A stretch of 64,000 nt of DNA from Desulfonatronum sp. SC1. Lineage in GTDB: Bacteria; Desulfobacterota; Desulfovibrionia; Desulfovibrionales; Desulfonatronaceae. Made by a program: the position numbers and the translations under genes. The notes beneath the pieces were generated by a model. The model was not told where the DNA came from and did no database searches. It was given only the letters and a program-made list of their open reading frames with translations. Shown piece by piece: positions 29,125 to 37,700 of the stretch; position 1 is the stretch's first letter; each line of letters begins with the position of its first letter. The DNA lies in the NCBI RefSeq assembly GCF_003046795.1, contig NZ_PZKN01000007.1:62001-126000 (forward strand), given 5' to 3'.

Positions 29125-29917
29125 CTCCATGCTTGAGCGCTTTCGCCAGGCCAAGCAGGTTGAAATCCGGGAGCTGATCTCCCTGGAATCCGCGGGCCGC
29201 CTGCCCGAGCCGTCTATCACTCCTCGTCCGTCCCTGGCCAAAGCCTTGCTGGAGCGGGGACCGGGCGCGGTGATCGCGGAGTACAAACGAGCCTCGCCCA
29301 GTCGGGGAGTGATCAACGCGAACTGGCCTCCGGACCGGGCCGCCGCCGGGTATGCCCGGGCCGGGGCAGCGGTCTTGTCCGTGCTCACCGAGGAGACCTA
29401 TTTCCAGGGTAGCCTGGAGTATCTCCCGGTCATGGCCGTTTCCGGCCTGCCCCTGCTGCGCAAGGATTTCCTGCTCCACCCCTTGCAGGTTCGCCAAACC
29501 GCCGCCACCCCGGCCTCGGCCCTGCTGCTCATCGCCCGGATGCTCAGCCAGTCGGAGTTGGAAACCATGTTGACAGAATGTCGGACGTTCGGCCTGGAAG
29601 CCGTGGTGGAGGTTTTTGACGAGGCGGACTTGGACAAGGCCAAAGCGGCGAACTCGACGCTGATCCAGGTCAACAACCGGGACCTGGATCGACTGACCAC
29701 GGACCTGCGCATTTCCGAGGATCTGATCCGGCACAAAGCCGAGGGCGAGGTCTGGATCAGCGCCAGCGGGATGAACTCGGCCCAGGACATGGCCCGGATG
29801 CGCGACGCCGGATTTCACGGCCTGCTCATCGGCTCCCGGCTGATGCAAGAGCCTGATCCGGGGCAGGCCCTGGCGGACCTGTTGCGAACCATGCGAGAGG
29901 TACAATCGTATGCATGA
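29105..29917 (+). CDS. trpC: Indole-3-glycerol phosphate synthase
   Basis: A 270-residue TIM-barrel enzyme closing the indole ring. The motifs 'AEYKRASPSRG', 'VLTEETYFQGS', 'LPLLRKDFLL', 'VVEVFDEADL', 'QVNNRDLDRL' and 'SASGMNSAQD' with 'LLIGSRLM' are all present. Three in-frame ATGs (29105, 29117, 29129) compete for the start and none has a decisive ribosome-binding site; 29105 overlaps the trpD end by 20 nt. It is not fused to trpF. Confidence 0.95.
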   Translation: MGDSMGSSMLERFRQAKQVEIRELISLESAGRLPEPSITPRPSLAKALLERGPGAVIAEYKRASPSRGVINANWPPDRAAAGYARAGAAVLSVLTEETYFQGSLEYLPVMAVSGLPLLRKDFLLHPLQVRQTAATPASALLLIARMLSQSELETMLTECRTFGLEAVVEVFDEADLDKAKAANSTLIQVNNRDLDRLTTDLRISEDLIRHKAEGEVWISASGMNSAQDMARMRDAGFHGLLIGSRLMQEPDPGQALADLLRTMREVQSYA

Positions 29918-30599
29918 GGAAGTCCGCCAAAGTGACCGGAGGGACGCCGACCCCCTGGTCAAGGTCTGCGGCCTGCGCCGACCCGAGGACGTGAGGCTGT
30001 GCGAGGTACTGGGTGTGGACTGGACCGGCTTCATCTTCTATCCGCCAAGCCCCAGAAACGTGAGTCCGGAGCATGTCGCGGCCCTTCCCCGAGGCCGGGC
30101 CGCGCGGGTCGGGGTCTTCGTGCTTCAGTCCGCGGAAGAGGTTCGGGAGATCATGGACCGGGCCGAGCTGGACTTGGCCCAGCTTCACGGCGGCCAGGAC
30201 CGGCGTTTCTGCGAACACGTCGGGCCGGAGCGGGTGGTCAAGGTATTCTGGCCACTTCGGTACGCTGATCTCGCGGATCTGGAGCGGGATATGGCCACGT
30301 TCGCGACCTCGTGCCGGGCCGTGCTCCTGGACGCCGGAACCGCGGTGGGAGGCCACGGCGTCAGTCTGAATTTCGCGGCCATGGCCGGTCTGACTTTCCC
30401 CCGTCCGTGGCTCCTGGCCGGGGGCCTGGGCCCGGACAATATCCAGGAGGCCGTGCTTCGGTGCCGTCCGTGGGGCGTGGATCTGAATTCCGGGGTGGAA
30501 GAGGCTCCGGGAAGGAAGAGTCCCGTGCTGCTGCGGACTGTGCTGGAAAAAATCAAAATGGATGGCGGTTCGCTAACTGTCCACCATGAACCCCAATAA
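29910..30599 (+). CDS. trpF: Phosphoribosylanthranilate isomerase
   Basis: A 229-residue TIM-barrel isomerase. The catalytic Cys is in 'VKVCGLRRPEDV' and the Asp in 'VLLDAGTAVGGHG'; 'GFIFYPPSPRNVSPE', 'VGVFV' and 'LAQLHGGQD' are typical. Phosphate binding is at 'LAGGLGPDNI' and 'GVDLNSGVEEAPGRK'. It overlaps the trpC end by eight bases. Confidence 0.96.
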   Translation: MHEEVRQSDRRDADPLVKVCGLRRPEDVRLCEVLGVDWTGFIFYPPSPRNVSPEHVAALPRGRAARVGVFVLQSAEEVREIMDRAELDLAQLHGGQDRRFCEHVGPERVVKVFWPLRYADLADLERDMATFATSCRAVLLDAGTAVGGHGVSLNFAAMAGLTFPRPWLLAGGLGPDNIQEAVLRCRPWGVDLNSGVEEAPGRKSPVLLRTVLEKIKMDGGSLTVHHEPQ

Positions 30600-30611
30600 G
30601 AGGAACATCAC

Positions 30612-31790
30612 ATGAAAAAAGGATATTTCGGCGATTTCGGCGGGCGCTTTGCCCCGGAACTGCTCATGCCCCCGCTGTTGGAACTTGAGGAGGCCATGGA
30701 GCGGATCATGGCCGGAGAGGCGTTTCAGCGCGAGTTGACCGAGCTGCTAACCCATTTCGTGGGCCGACCCACGGCCTTGTACCACTGCGCGAACCTCTCG
30801 CGGGAGGTCGGTTTCGGCGTCTGGCTGAAACGCGAGGACCTGGCGCATACCGGGGCGCACAAGATCAACAACACCGTGGGCCAGGCCCTGCTGGCCAAGC
30901 ATATGGGCAAGACCAAGCTGGTGGCCGAAACCGGGGCCGGGCAGCACGGCGTGGCCACGGCCACGGCCGCGGCCCTGCTGGGCCTGGAGTGCATCGTGTA
31001 CATGGGCGCGGAGGACGTGGTCCGTCAGGCGCACAACGTCCAACGCATGGAACTGCTGGGCGCGACGGTCCGGCCCGTGGAGTCCGGCAGCCGGACCCTC
31101 AAGGACGCCATCAACGCGGCCATGCGCCACTGGATCGCCGAGCAGGCCGCCACCCACTACTGCCTGGGCTCGGCCGTGGGACCGCATCCTTTTCCTCTGC
31201 TGGTGCGCGAACTGCAGGCCGTGATCGGCCGGGAAGCCTTGGCCCAGTTCCAGGAGCGCACCGGAAAGCTGCCGGACCGGGTCGTGGCCTGTGTGGGCGG
31301 CGGGTCCAACGCCATCGGCATGTTCCATGCCTTCGTGCCCCATGAGCAAGTGGCTCTGATCGGCGTGGAAGCCGCCGGGGACGGTTCTCCGGGCTGCTGT
31401 CATTCCGCCACGCTAAGCACCGGGACTCCCGGAGTTCTGCACGGAACCATGACCAAGCTCTTGCAGACCATCGAGGGCCAGATCCTGCCTTCCCACTCCC
31501 TGGCCCCGGGTTTGGACTACCCCGGCGTGGGCCCGGAACACGCCCATCTCCAGGCCCTGGGCCGGGCCGAATACGTCTGCGTCACCGACGATCAGGCCCT
31601 GGCCGGATTCATGCGCCTGGCCCGGGCCGAAGGCATCCTCCCGGCCCTGGAAAGCTCCCATGCCCTGGCCTATGTCCTTGGCCTGTCCGGAACCCTGCCG
31701 GTCACCGTCGACGTGATCGTCTGTCTTTCGGGTCGGGGGGATAAGGACTTGGAGATCGTGCGGCAGGCGTTGGTGAAAAGAGAGGGCTGA
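30612..31790 (+). CDS. trpB: Tryptophan synthase beta chain
   Basis: A 392-residue PLP enzyme condensing indole with serine. The PLP lysine lies in '[13 protein letters not shown]', the catalytic Glu in '[13 protein letters not shown]', and the phosphate-binding Gly loop in '[12 protein letters not shown]'. The N-terminus '[18 protein letters not shown]' is typical of the TrpB1 class. The gene follows trpF by 12 nt; it is separated from trpA by 114 nt, longer than other spacings in the operon. Confidence 0.98.
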   Translation: MKKGYFGDFGGRFAPELLMPPLLELEEAMERIMAGEAFQRELTELLTHFVGRPTALYHCANLSREVGFGVWLKREDLAHTGAHKINNTVGQALLAKHMGKTKLVAETGAGQHGVATATAAALLGLECIVYMGAEDVVRQAHNVQRMELLGATVRPVESGSRTLKDAINAAMRHWIAEQAATHYCLGSAVGPHPFPLLVRELQAVIGREALAQFQERTGKLPDRVVACVGGGSNAIGMFHAFVPHEQVALIGVEAAGDGSPGCCHSATLSTGTPGVLHGTMTKLLQTIEGQILPSHSLAPGLDYPGVGPEHAHLQALGRAEYVCVTDDQALAGFMRLARAEGILPALESSHALAYVLGLSGTLPVTVDVIVCLSGRGDKDLEIVRQALVKREG

Positions 31791-31904
31791 GGGCTGAGAC
31801 CTGATGGTTGAAGGTTGAAGCCGGGGTGAATGTCCATGTCAACAGTATACTTCGACCTCTGACTTCTGAATTCTCACTTTTACTAAACTATTCGGAGAAC
31901 CCTA

Positions 31905-32681
31905 ATGTCCACAAGTCATTTGACCGATAAGATTAATCAAGCCATGGCCCAGGGGCGCAAGGCCGTTATGCCCTACCTGCCCGCAGGATATCCGACCAAG
32001 GATGCTTTTTGGAAGCACATCGAGGATCTGGACGCCGCGGGCGCGGACATCATCGAGGTCGGCGTGCCTTTTTCCGATCCCGTGGCCGACGGACCGGTGG
32101 TGGAGCAGGCGGCGTTGTGTTGTTTGGAACAAGGCGTAACCTTGGGATGGATTCTGGAAGAGCTGACCCAGAGGCGCTCGGCCATCCAGGCTGGGATCGT
32201 GTTGATGGGCTATATGAACCCTTTTCTGCAGTACGGTATTCCCAAGCTGGCCCTGGACGCGGCCCAGGCCGGAGTGAACGGGCTGATCATCGCCGATCTG
32301 CCCCTGGAAGAGAGCGACGAGATTCGAAATGTCCTTCAGGAGCAGGGCATCGCCCTGATCCCGCTGGTCGGCCTGAACAGCTCCATGGAGCGGCTCCGGA
32401 TGCATGCAGATAAAGCCGCGGGCTTCGTCTATTTTGTCTCGGTCATGGGTACCACGGGAGTCCGGGATGCGTTGCCGGAAGAACTCCGGAACGCCCTGAT
32501 CCAGGCCAGGCAATCTTTTTCCATCCCCCTGGCCCTGGGCTTTGGTCTGCATTCCCCGGCCCAACTCCAAGGCGTGGAAACCGTGGTGGACGGGGTGGTC
32601 ATGGGCAGTGCTTTGATCCGACACCTGGATGCGACCGGAAAGGTTGGTGATTTTCTGGTCCCTTGGATGATAGCTCGGTAA
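31905..32681 (+). CDS. trpA: Tryptophan synthase alpha chain
   Basis: A 258-residue TIM-barrel enzyme that cleaves indole-3-glycerol phosphate. The catalytic Glu is in 'DIIEVGVPFSDPVADGP', the Asp in 'LIIADLPLEES', and 'LIPLVGLNSS', 'FVYFVSVMGTTGVR', 'ALGFGLHSP' and 'VVMGSALIRHL' complete the fold. TCGGAGAACCC precedes the ATG. Last gene of the trp block; no strong terminator is seen behind it. Confidence 0.97.
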   Translation: MSTSHLTDKINQAMAQGRKAVMPYLPAGYPTKDAFWKHIEDLDAAGADIIEVGVPFSDPVADGPVVEQAALCCLEQGVTLGWILEELTQRRSAIQAGIVLMGYMNPFLQYGIPKLALDAAQAGVNGLIIADLPLEESDEIRNVLQEQGIALIPLVGLNSSMERLRMHADKAAGFVYFVSVMGTTGVRDALPEELRNALIQARQSFSIPLALGFGLHSPAQLQGVETVVDGVVMGSALIRHLDATGKVGDFLVPWMIAR

Positions 32682-32806
32682 TTTCTATATACGTTGCTTT
32701 TTTCACAAGCCTTGACTAGAAAGCGGAGCAAGAAAGTCTTGTATATTCTAATGCTTTTCATTTTTGTGATACTTTTTTGTATGTTGGACCTAAACTGGAG
32801 GCGATG

Positions 32807-33283
32807 ATGAAAAAGGTAACGTTCGGGACCATCTTGATCCTATGGTTCGCCCTGGTGTTTCTTCTGCCGCTGGTGATTGGCGCGCAGGGGCCGACGGGCG
32901 CAAACTTCGTAGGATCCAAGGAGTGCTCGTACTGTCATCCGGATGAGTATGAACGGTTTACGGCACACGCCAACAAAGCCAAATCCGACCACAGTGTCCG
33001 GCTGATGGCGCCCAAGCTGACACCGGAGGAGCTTCGTGAATGTTACGAGTGTCATACTACCGGGTATGGCCAGCCGGGAGGATTTCGAAGCTTCGAGGAA
33101 ACCCCGGAGATGGCCCATGTGGGGTGTGAAAGCTGTCACGGTCCGGGCTCCGTGCATGCCAGGACAGGCCATCGGGACGACATCGTCGGCAATCTGACTC
33201 TCGACGTCTGCCGTCCGTGCCATGAAGACGAGCGGGTCCAGGTAATCAACTACAAGCCGCTGATTTACAGCGGGGCGCATTGA
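32807..33283 (+). CDS. Periplasmic tetrahaem cytochrome c
   Basis: A 158-residue protein with an N-terminal hydrophobic signal (residues 5-26, ending VIGAQG) and four CxxCH haem motifs: CSYCH (40-44), CYECH (79-83), CESCH (107-111) and CRPCH (135-139). The arrangement resembles cytochrome c554/multihaem 'cytochrome c family' proteins rather than cytochrome c3. It would be exported, haems attached by the Ccs/Ccm system, and act in periplasmic electron transfer. ATG 32807 is preferred over 32804 because of spacing to GGAGG. It precedes the haem-c chemoreceptor by 17 nt, so the two are probably co-transcribed and functionally linked. Confidence 0.9.
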   Translation: MKKVTFGTILILWFALVFLLPLVIGAQGPTGANFVGSKECSYCHPDEYERFTAHANKAKSDHSVRLMAPKLTPEELRECYECHTTGYGQPGGFRSFEETPEMAHVGCESCHGPGSVHARTGHRDDIVGNLTLDVCRPCHEDERVQVINYKPLIYSGAH

Positions 33284-33300
33284 CCGCAAGGGAGACGATC

Positions 33301-35313
33301 ATGAATATATTGCGTAACTCCCTGGGAGCAAAGATTCTCATTCTGGTCACCATCTTGACGGCATCGGTTTTCGTGGTGTTGTTGCTTGTCAATTCGTACT
33401 GGCAACGCACCGACACCATGTATCAGATCGATGCCATGGGCTCACGGGTGTCGGATCTGCTACAAATGGCCATCGAGGAGCCGATGATCATCGGCGACGA
33501 CGAGGGAACTCGGGACCAGTTCACCAAGGTCGAGAACCTGTACGCTGATATTGATGTCTTCTTGACTGATTTCCGAGGCAACATCACCTACGCGACACAA
33601 CCCGCCGCCGTTCGCAAGGACATGACGTCCGTTCATGGTCAGGAGGTCATTCGAGAAGTCCTGCGCGAGGGGCTGAGCAAGGTGACGGATCGGGCCGTAC
33701 TTTTGGATACCGCGGAGGGGCCGTATTATGTTCGCCTCCGTTCAATCCCTAATGAACCTGGCTGTTATCATTGCCATGGCCGATCCCAACCCATTTTGGG
33801 CGCCATGCTGGTTTTTCAGGACGTGGGCGTGGAAATGGCGACGCTCAGAGACCATCAAGTCAAAGGAGCGGCGCTTTCCCTTGGCGGGTTCGCCATTTTG
33901 TTGGCCAGTTTGCTGATTTTCATGCGCAGAGCCGTTGTCGGAAAAATCGCGACGCTGAGCGACGCTAGCCAGAAGATCAGTCAGGGCGACTACTCCGTCA
34001 CCTTTGACATCACCGGTTCCGATGAACTGGGCCGCCTGGCCCGCAACCTGGGGACAATGGTCAAAAGTATCCAGGACCAACTGGAATACAACAAAGAGGT
34101 TCTGGAGGGCATTGCCGTCCCCCTCTACGTGACGGACCATGATGAACAGGTCACTTTTATCAACGACCAGGCTGTTGAGTTGCTCGGCAAATCCAGAGAA
34201 AGCATCCTCGGGCGCGCGACATGTGAGATGATGGGGGTGGCCCCGGGCTCCTGCGCCGCCTCCCAGGTCATTCGCGAAGGCACGATTGTCAAAGGAAAAC
34301 GGGAATACGCCCACCCTGATGGACACAATGTGCCGATATACCGTGAGGTTTCACCGCTCAAAAACGCACAGGGTCAGGTGATAGGTGCCATTGGGGTGAT
34401 TATCGATCTGACTCAGGAGGAAGAAGCCAAGGCCCGGATTCAGAAGCAGCAGGATAATCTGCTTGTCGTTGCCCGCGATGTAACCGAGGTGTCAAACTCT
34501 CTGCGGAGCATGGCCCAAAGGCTCTCGGACCAGATGATCACGGTCAGCGACCGCATCGGGATGACCGAGTCACAGACCACCCAGGCGGCCACGGCCATGA
34601 ATCAGATGACGGCCACGGTCATTGAGGTCGCCCGCAGTTCGGCCCAAACCGCCGAAGCCGCGGCCCAGGCAACGCAGAGCGCCAAGGAGGGTGGTCAGGG
34701 CGTCCGGGAGACGGTGGACGACGTAAAACGCGTGGCTCAGGATACGGACGCCTTGGCCCGCTCCCTGAACGATCTGGCGCAGCGGGCCGAGGATATCGGA
34801 CAGGTCTTGAATGTGATCAATGATATCGCCGATCAGACCAATCTCTTGGCCCTGAACGCGGCCATCGAGGCGGCCCGGGCCGGAGACGCCGGACGCGGTT
34901 TCGCCGTTGTCGCCGACGAGGTTCGTAAGCTCGCAGAGCGTACGGTACAAGCCACCAAGCAGGTGGAAGAAGTGATCACCACGATCCAGACCAGCACCCG
35001 AAGTGCCGTGGAGAAAATGGAGCAAACCCGGTCCGTGGTCGAAAACACGGCCGACAAGGCCCTGGTCGCCGGGGAAGCTCTGCAAACAATCGTTGAGCGC
35101 TCCGAATCCATGGCGGACATGATCCGGACCATCGCAACAGCCGCTGAGCAGCAATCCGTGACCAGCGACGAAATCAATGAAAGCATCGGCCAAGTCAGTC
35201 AATTGTCCATGGCCAACAGTCAGGATATTCAGGAAGCGGACCGTGGTATTCAGGAAATCTCGCAAATGTCGGAGCGTCTGACCGAACTGGTCAAGAAGTT
35301 CCAGACTAATTGA
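33301..35313 (+). CDS. Haem c-containing chemoreceptor (DcrA-like MCP with PAS)
   Basis: A 670-residue receptor. A membrane segment (about 10-30) is followed by a periplasmic domain that contains a single CxxCH, CYHCH at residues 155-159, then a second membrane segment (about 185-205), HAMP, a PAS domain (about 275-385, '[21 protein letters not shown]') and the signalling domain with '[19 protein letters not shown]'. A c-type haem in the periplasmic domain is the defining property of D. vulgaris DcrA, which senses oxygen or redox state. AAGGGAGACGATC precedes the ATG. The upstream tetrahaem cytochrome could exchange electrons with this haem. No CheR pentapeptide at the C-terminus. Confidence 0.92.
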   Translation: MNILRNSLGAKILILVTILTASVFVVLLLVNSYWQRTDTMYQIDAMGSRVSDLLQMAIEEPMIIGDDEGTRDQFTKVENLYADIDVFLTDFRGNITYATQPAAVRKDMTSVHGQEVIREVLREGLSKVTDRAVLLDTAEGPYYVRLRSIPNEPGCYHCHGRSQPILGAMLVFQDVGVEMATLRDHQVKGAALSLGGFAILLASLLIFMRRAVVGKIATLSDASQKISQGDYSVTFDITGSDELGRLARNLGTMVKSIQDQLEYNKEVLEGIAVPLYVTDHDEQVTFINDQAVELLGKSRESILGRATCEMMGVAPGSCAASQVIREGTIVKGKREYAHPDGHNVPIYREVSPLKNAQGQVIGAIGVIIDLTQEEEAKARIQKQQDNLLVVARDVTEVSNSLRSMAQRLSDQMITVSDRIGMTESQTTQAATAMNQMTATVIEVARSSAQTAEAAAQATQSAKEGGQGVRETVDDVKRVAQDTDALARSLNDLAQRAEDIGQVLNVINDIADQTNLLALNAAIEAARAGDAGRGFAVVADEVRKLAERTVQATKQVEEVITTIQTSTRSAVEKMEQTRSVVENTADKALVAGEALQTIVERSESMADMIRTIATAAEQQSVTSDEINESIGQVSQLSMANSQDIQEADRGIQEISQMSERLTELVKKFQTN

Positions 35314-35354
35314 TCGGGCACGGGTATCTCAACGTAGTTTCGACGCGAATGAAA

Positions 35355-35403
35355 ACAGGGGGGCGGTCCGGGCATTGCCGGGGCCGCCCCCTGTGTTTTT
35401 TTC
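35355..35403 (+). terminator. Terminator after the haem chemoreceptor
   Basis: A long GC-rich stem (ACAGGGGG-GCGG from 35355 against CCGCCCCCTGT ending 35394) with CCGG/CCGG inner pairs, followed by GTTTTTTTT. It separates the chemoreceptor unit from the oxidative-stress genes. Confidence 0.88.
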
Positions 35404-35502
35404 ACGGGGCTCCGTTTGGTCCGCTTGAATTCTTTTCGATTACGACAACGAGCACCACTTCGCTGAGCACGAGAGGTTCAGTTCCCTGTTTTCTCGAGGG
35501 GC

Positions 35503-35541
35503 TTGACAAGCGGCCCGAGAGTTAATAGGAATAGTTCTCGT
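35503..35541 (+). promoter_or_regulatory. perR promoter with candidate Fur/PerR operator
   Basis: A TTGACA (35503-35508) is followed after 17 nt by TAGGAA (35526-35531) as -10. The -10 lies inside a partial dyad TTAATAGGAATAGTTCTCG (35522-35540; GAA-tag-TTC core) of the type bound by Fur-family regulators. Autoregulation by the encoded PerR-like protein is an inference from position and symmetry. Confidence 0.45.
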
Positions 35542-35565
35542 TCACGCAACAGAAGGACGCTGATC

Positions 35566-35979
35566 ATGCCGAAACCCAATCTTCGTTTAACGCCACAGCG
35601 AAAAATCATCCTTGAAGAGCTGCGAGGGACCCGGACGCACCCCACTGCCGACGAGGTTTACGACTTGGTGCGCAAGCGGCTTTCCCACGTCAGCCTTGGG
35701 ACCATCTACCGCAACTTGGAGTTTTTGCATTCCCAGGGACTCATCCGCAAGCTGGACAAGATCGGTCCACAAATGCGGTTCGATGCGTTCGTGGACCCGC
35801 ATCTGCATGTCTGCTGCGTTGAGTGCGGAAAGGTTGGGGATTTACCTCCGGACGCCGCTTCGGTGGTCATGCGCCGGGACCCCGCCCTTGAAGCCGAGAG
35901 TGAATTTCGGATCACCGGGCACTGGCTCGAACTGTACGGCATCTGCGCGGATTGCGTGACGGCGCGTGAAGAAGGTTGA
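35566..35979 (+). CDS. Fur-family regulator, PerR-like
   Basis: A 137-residue winged-helix regulator. 'LTPQRKIILEELRGT', 'HPTADEVYDLVRK' and 'SLGTIYRNLEFLHSQGLI' form the DNA-binding domain; 'DPHLHVCCVECGKVGDL' and the C-terminal 'CADC' give two CxxC pairs for structural zinc and the His-rich regulatory metal site of the PerR/Fur kind. It heads the rubrerythrin-desulfoferrodoxin-rubredoxin-ROO cluster, which makes a peroxide-sensing PerR role likely; Zur or Fur roles cannot be excluded by sequence alone. Confidence 0.9.
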   Translation: MPKPNLRLTPQRKIILEELRGTRTHPTADEVYDLVRKRLSHVSLGTIYRNLEFLHSQGLIRKLDKIGPQMRFDAFVDPHLHVCCVECGKVGDLPPDAASVVMRRDPALEAESEFRITGHWLELYGICADCVTAREEG

Positions 35980-36051
35980 CGAAGCGTTCTCTCGATGCGC
36001 GACATGTTTTGAAAACCACGAAACCCTACGAAACCTATGGAGGACACCATC

Positions 36052-36627
36052 ATGAGCGGACTGAAAGGAACCCAAACCGAAAAGAACCTGCTGATCGCCT
36101 TTGCCGGGGAGTCCCAGGCACGCAACAAGTACACCTACTTCTCCAAGCAGGCCAAGAAGGAAGGGTACGAGCAGATTTCCTTTATTTTCGAGGAAACGGC
36201 CAACCAGGAAAAGGAACATGCCAAGCGTCTGTTCAAGTTCATGGAAGGCGGCGAGGTGGAAATCACGGCCTCCTTTCCGGCCGGGGTGATCGGCAACACA
36301 TATGAGAACCTGATCGCCGCGGCCGAAGGCGAACACCACGAGCAGACTGAAATGTATCCGAGCTTTGCCAAGGTCGCCAAGGAAGAAGGTTTTCCGGAAA
36401 TCGCCGCGGCCATGGAGGCCATCGCCATCGCCGAGCGGCAGCACGAAAAGCAGTACCGCGAGTTGGCCGCGAACATTCAGTCCGGCAAGGTCTTCCTGAA
36501 AGACGTTTCCGTGACCTGGCGATGTCGCAACTGCGGCTATGTCGGCAACGGGTCAAAGGCCCCTCAGAATTGCCCGGCCTGCGACCATCCCCAGGCGCAT
36601 TTCGAAGTCCTCAAAGAGAACTGGTAG
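36052..36627 (+). CDS. rbr: Rubrerythrin
   Basis: A 191-residue peroxide reductase. The four-helix di-iron domain carries the ligand motifs 'FAGESQARNKY', 'EETANQEKEHAKR', 'GEHHEQTEMY' and 'AIAERQHEKQY'; the C-terminal rubredoxin-like domain has CRNCGY (residues about 158-163) and CPACDH. It reduces hydrogen peroxide with electrons from rubredoxin. ATGGAGGACACC provides the ribosome-binding site. It follows the PerR-like regulator, its probable controller. Confidence 0.97.
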   Translation: MSGLKGTQTEKNLLIAFAGESQARNKYTYFSKQAKKEGYEQISFIFEETANQEKEHAKRLFKFMEGGEVEITASFPAGVIGNTYENLIAAAEGEHHEQTEMYPSFAKVAKEEGFPEIAAAMEAIAIAERQHEKQYRELAANIQSGKVFLKDVSVTWRCRNCGYVGNGSKAPQNCPACDHPQAHFEVLKENW

Positions 36628-36770
36628 AGTTAACCGTACCCGGCCGGAAGTGCTTTTCGAGATTTATTTCGGCTGGGCGAAAGCATTCAGAAAGGGTTTG
36701 ACGGACGGCCGTTATCCGAATAGGCTTCCCCTTATCCTTATACCTCATGAACCAAACAAGGAGCGTAGGA

Positions 36771-37145
36771 ATGGCCCAACAACATGAAGTGTACAAATGT
36801 GACCTGTGCGGCAATATCATTGACGTGCTGCATGGCGGTGGCGGAGAATTGGTCTGTTGCGGCGAATCCATGAAGTTGATGACCGAGAACACCGTGGACG
36901 CCGCCAAGGAAAAACATGTGCCCGTGGTGGAGAAAACGGCCAACGGCTATAAGGTGACCGTAGGGAGCACTCTCCACCCCATGGAAGCCAAGCACTACAT
37001 CGAATGGATCGAGATTATCGCGGACGGCAAGTCGTACAAGCAGTTCCTGCAACCCGGCCAAGAGCCCGTTGCTGAATTCTGTATCCAGGCCGAACAGGTC
37101 ACGGCTCGAGAATACTGCAACCTGCACGGCCTTTGGAAGGCTTAG
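36771..37145 (+). CDS. dfx: Desulfoferrodoxin (superoxide reductase, 2Fe-SOR)
   Basis: A 124-residue protein. The N-terminal desulforedoxin-like centre I has Cys10, Cys13, Cys29 and Cys30 ([15 protein letters not shown]). Centre II ligands are His49, His69 and His75 ([11 protein letters not shown]), Cys116 and His119 (YCNLHGLW), plus the catalytic Lys/Glu loop (E47-K48 region). It reduces superoxide to peroxide without making oxygen. An AAGGAG lies 6 nt before ATG 36771; a start at 36747 would add eight residues unlike the family. Cytoplasmic. Confidence 0.97.
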   Translation: MAQQHEVYKCDLCGNIIDVLHGGGGELVCCGESMKLMTENTVDAAKEKHVPVVEKTANGYKVTVGSTLHPMEAKHYIEWIEIIADGKSYKQFLQPGQEPVAEFCIQAEQVTAREYCNLHGLWKA

Positions 37146-37222
37146 CCGAGCGGCTTGTTTTTCGAACCGGCATCTCGTTTGACGACTAACCCGCCCTACG
37201 GCGGGGAATACAGGGAGAAAGC

Positions 37223-37432
37223 ATGGCCAGCCCGGAAGAAATGTATCAATGCCAAGTCACGAATTGCGGATGCATCTACAACCCCGACCGGGGCGACAAG
37301 CGTGGCAAGATTCCCGCTGGAACGGAATTTCAAGACCTTCCTGAAACCTGGAAATGTCCGGTCTGCGGAGCTGGCCCAAAATCGTTTCGGCCGCTGGCCG
37401 GACCCGGTTCGGCTGCGGAAGAAGCTCCATAA
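37223..37432 (+). CDS. Rubredoxin-2 type with Cx4C first motif
   Basis: A 69-residue rubredoxin. The second iron-binding pair is the usual WKCPVCGA (Cys45, Cys48), but the first is Cys10-QVTN-Cys15, with four residues between the cysteines instead of two. This enlarged spacing is known from the second rubredoxin (Rd-2) of D. desulfuricans ATCC 27774. The C-terminus has an extra Pro/Gly/Ala tail. It is an electron carrier, probably for rubrerythrin, desulfoferrodoxin or ROO, all in the same cluster. AGGGAGAAAGC precedes the ATG. Confidence 0.92.
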   Translation: MASPEEMYQCQVTNCGCIYNPDRGDKRGKIPAGTEFQDLPETWKCPVCGAGPKSFRPLAGPGSAAEEAP

Positions 37433-37473
37433 TAAAGGACGGCAGTAACCTCTAGCTCAACAAGGAGTCGCTT

Positions 37474-37632
37474 ATGCGATATGTATGCAGTATCTGCGGT
37501 TACGTTTACGATCCTGCGGACGGCGACCCAGACAGCGGCGTCGCGGCGGGAACCAGCTTCGACGATGTTCCGGCTGACTGGGCCTGTCCGGTCTGTGGAG
37601 CGTCCAAGGATAATTTCGAGCCGGAAGGGTAA
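37474..37632 (+). CDS. rub: Rubredoxin (canonical)
   Basis: A 52-residue rubredoxin with the canonical motifs [12 protein letters not shown] and [13 protein letters not shown], giving the Fe(Cys)4 site. Its length is that of Desulfovibrio Rd-1. CAAGGAGTCGCTT provides the ribosome-binding site. It lies 41 nt after the Cx4C rubredoxin and 68 nt before roo, to which it is the classical electron donor, although a terminator stands between them. Confidence 0.97.
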   Translation: MRYVCSICGYVYDPADGDPDSGVAAGTSFDDVPADWACPVCGASKDNFEPEG

Positions 37633-37652
37633 GCCGGACCATCACCTCATCA

Positions 37653-37686
37653 AGCCCTCTCCCGGAGTCCTGGAGAGGGCTTTTTC
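37653..37686 (+). terminator. Intrinsic terminator between rubredoxin and roo
   Basis: Perfect 10-bp stem AGCCCTCTCC (37653-37662) and GGAGAGGGCT (37672-37681) followed by TTTTC. It ends only 14 nt before the roo ATG, so roo is either expressed by read-through or from its own signal within the terminator. Confidence 0.85.
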
Positions 37687-37700
37687 ATTGGAGAATACGA

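Noticed and set aside
37653-37686. Riboswitch in front of roo
   Set aside because: Only a single simple stem with a T-run is present and no conserved aptamer-like structure; a plain terminator explains it.
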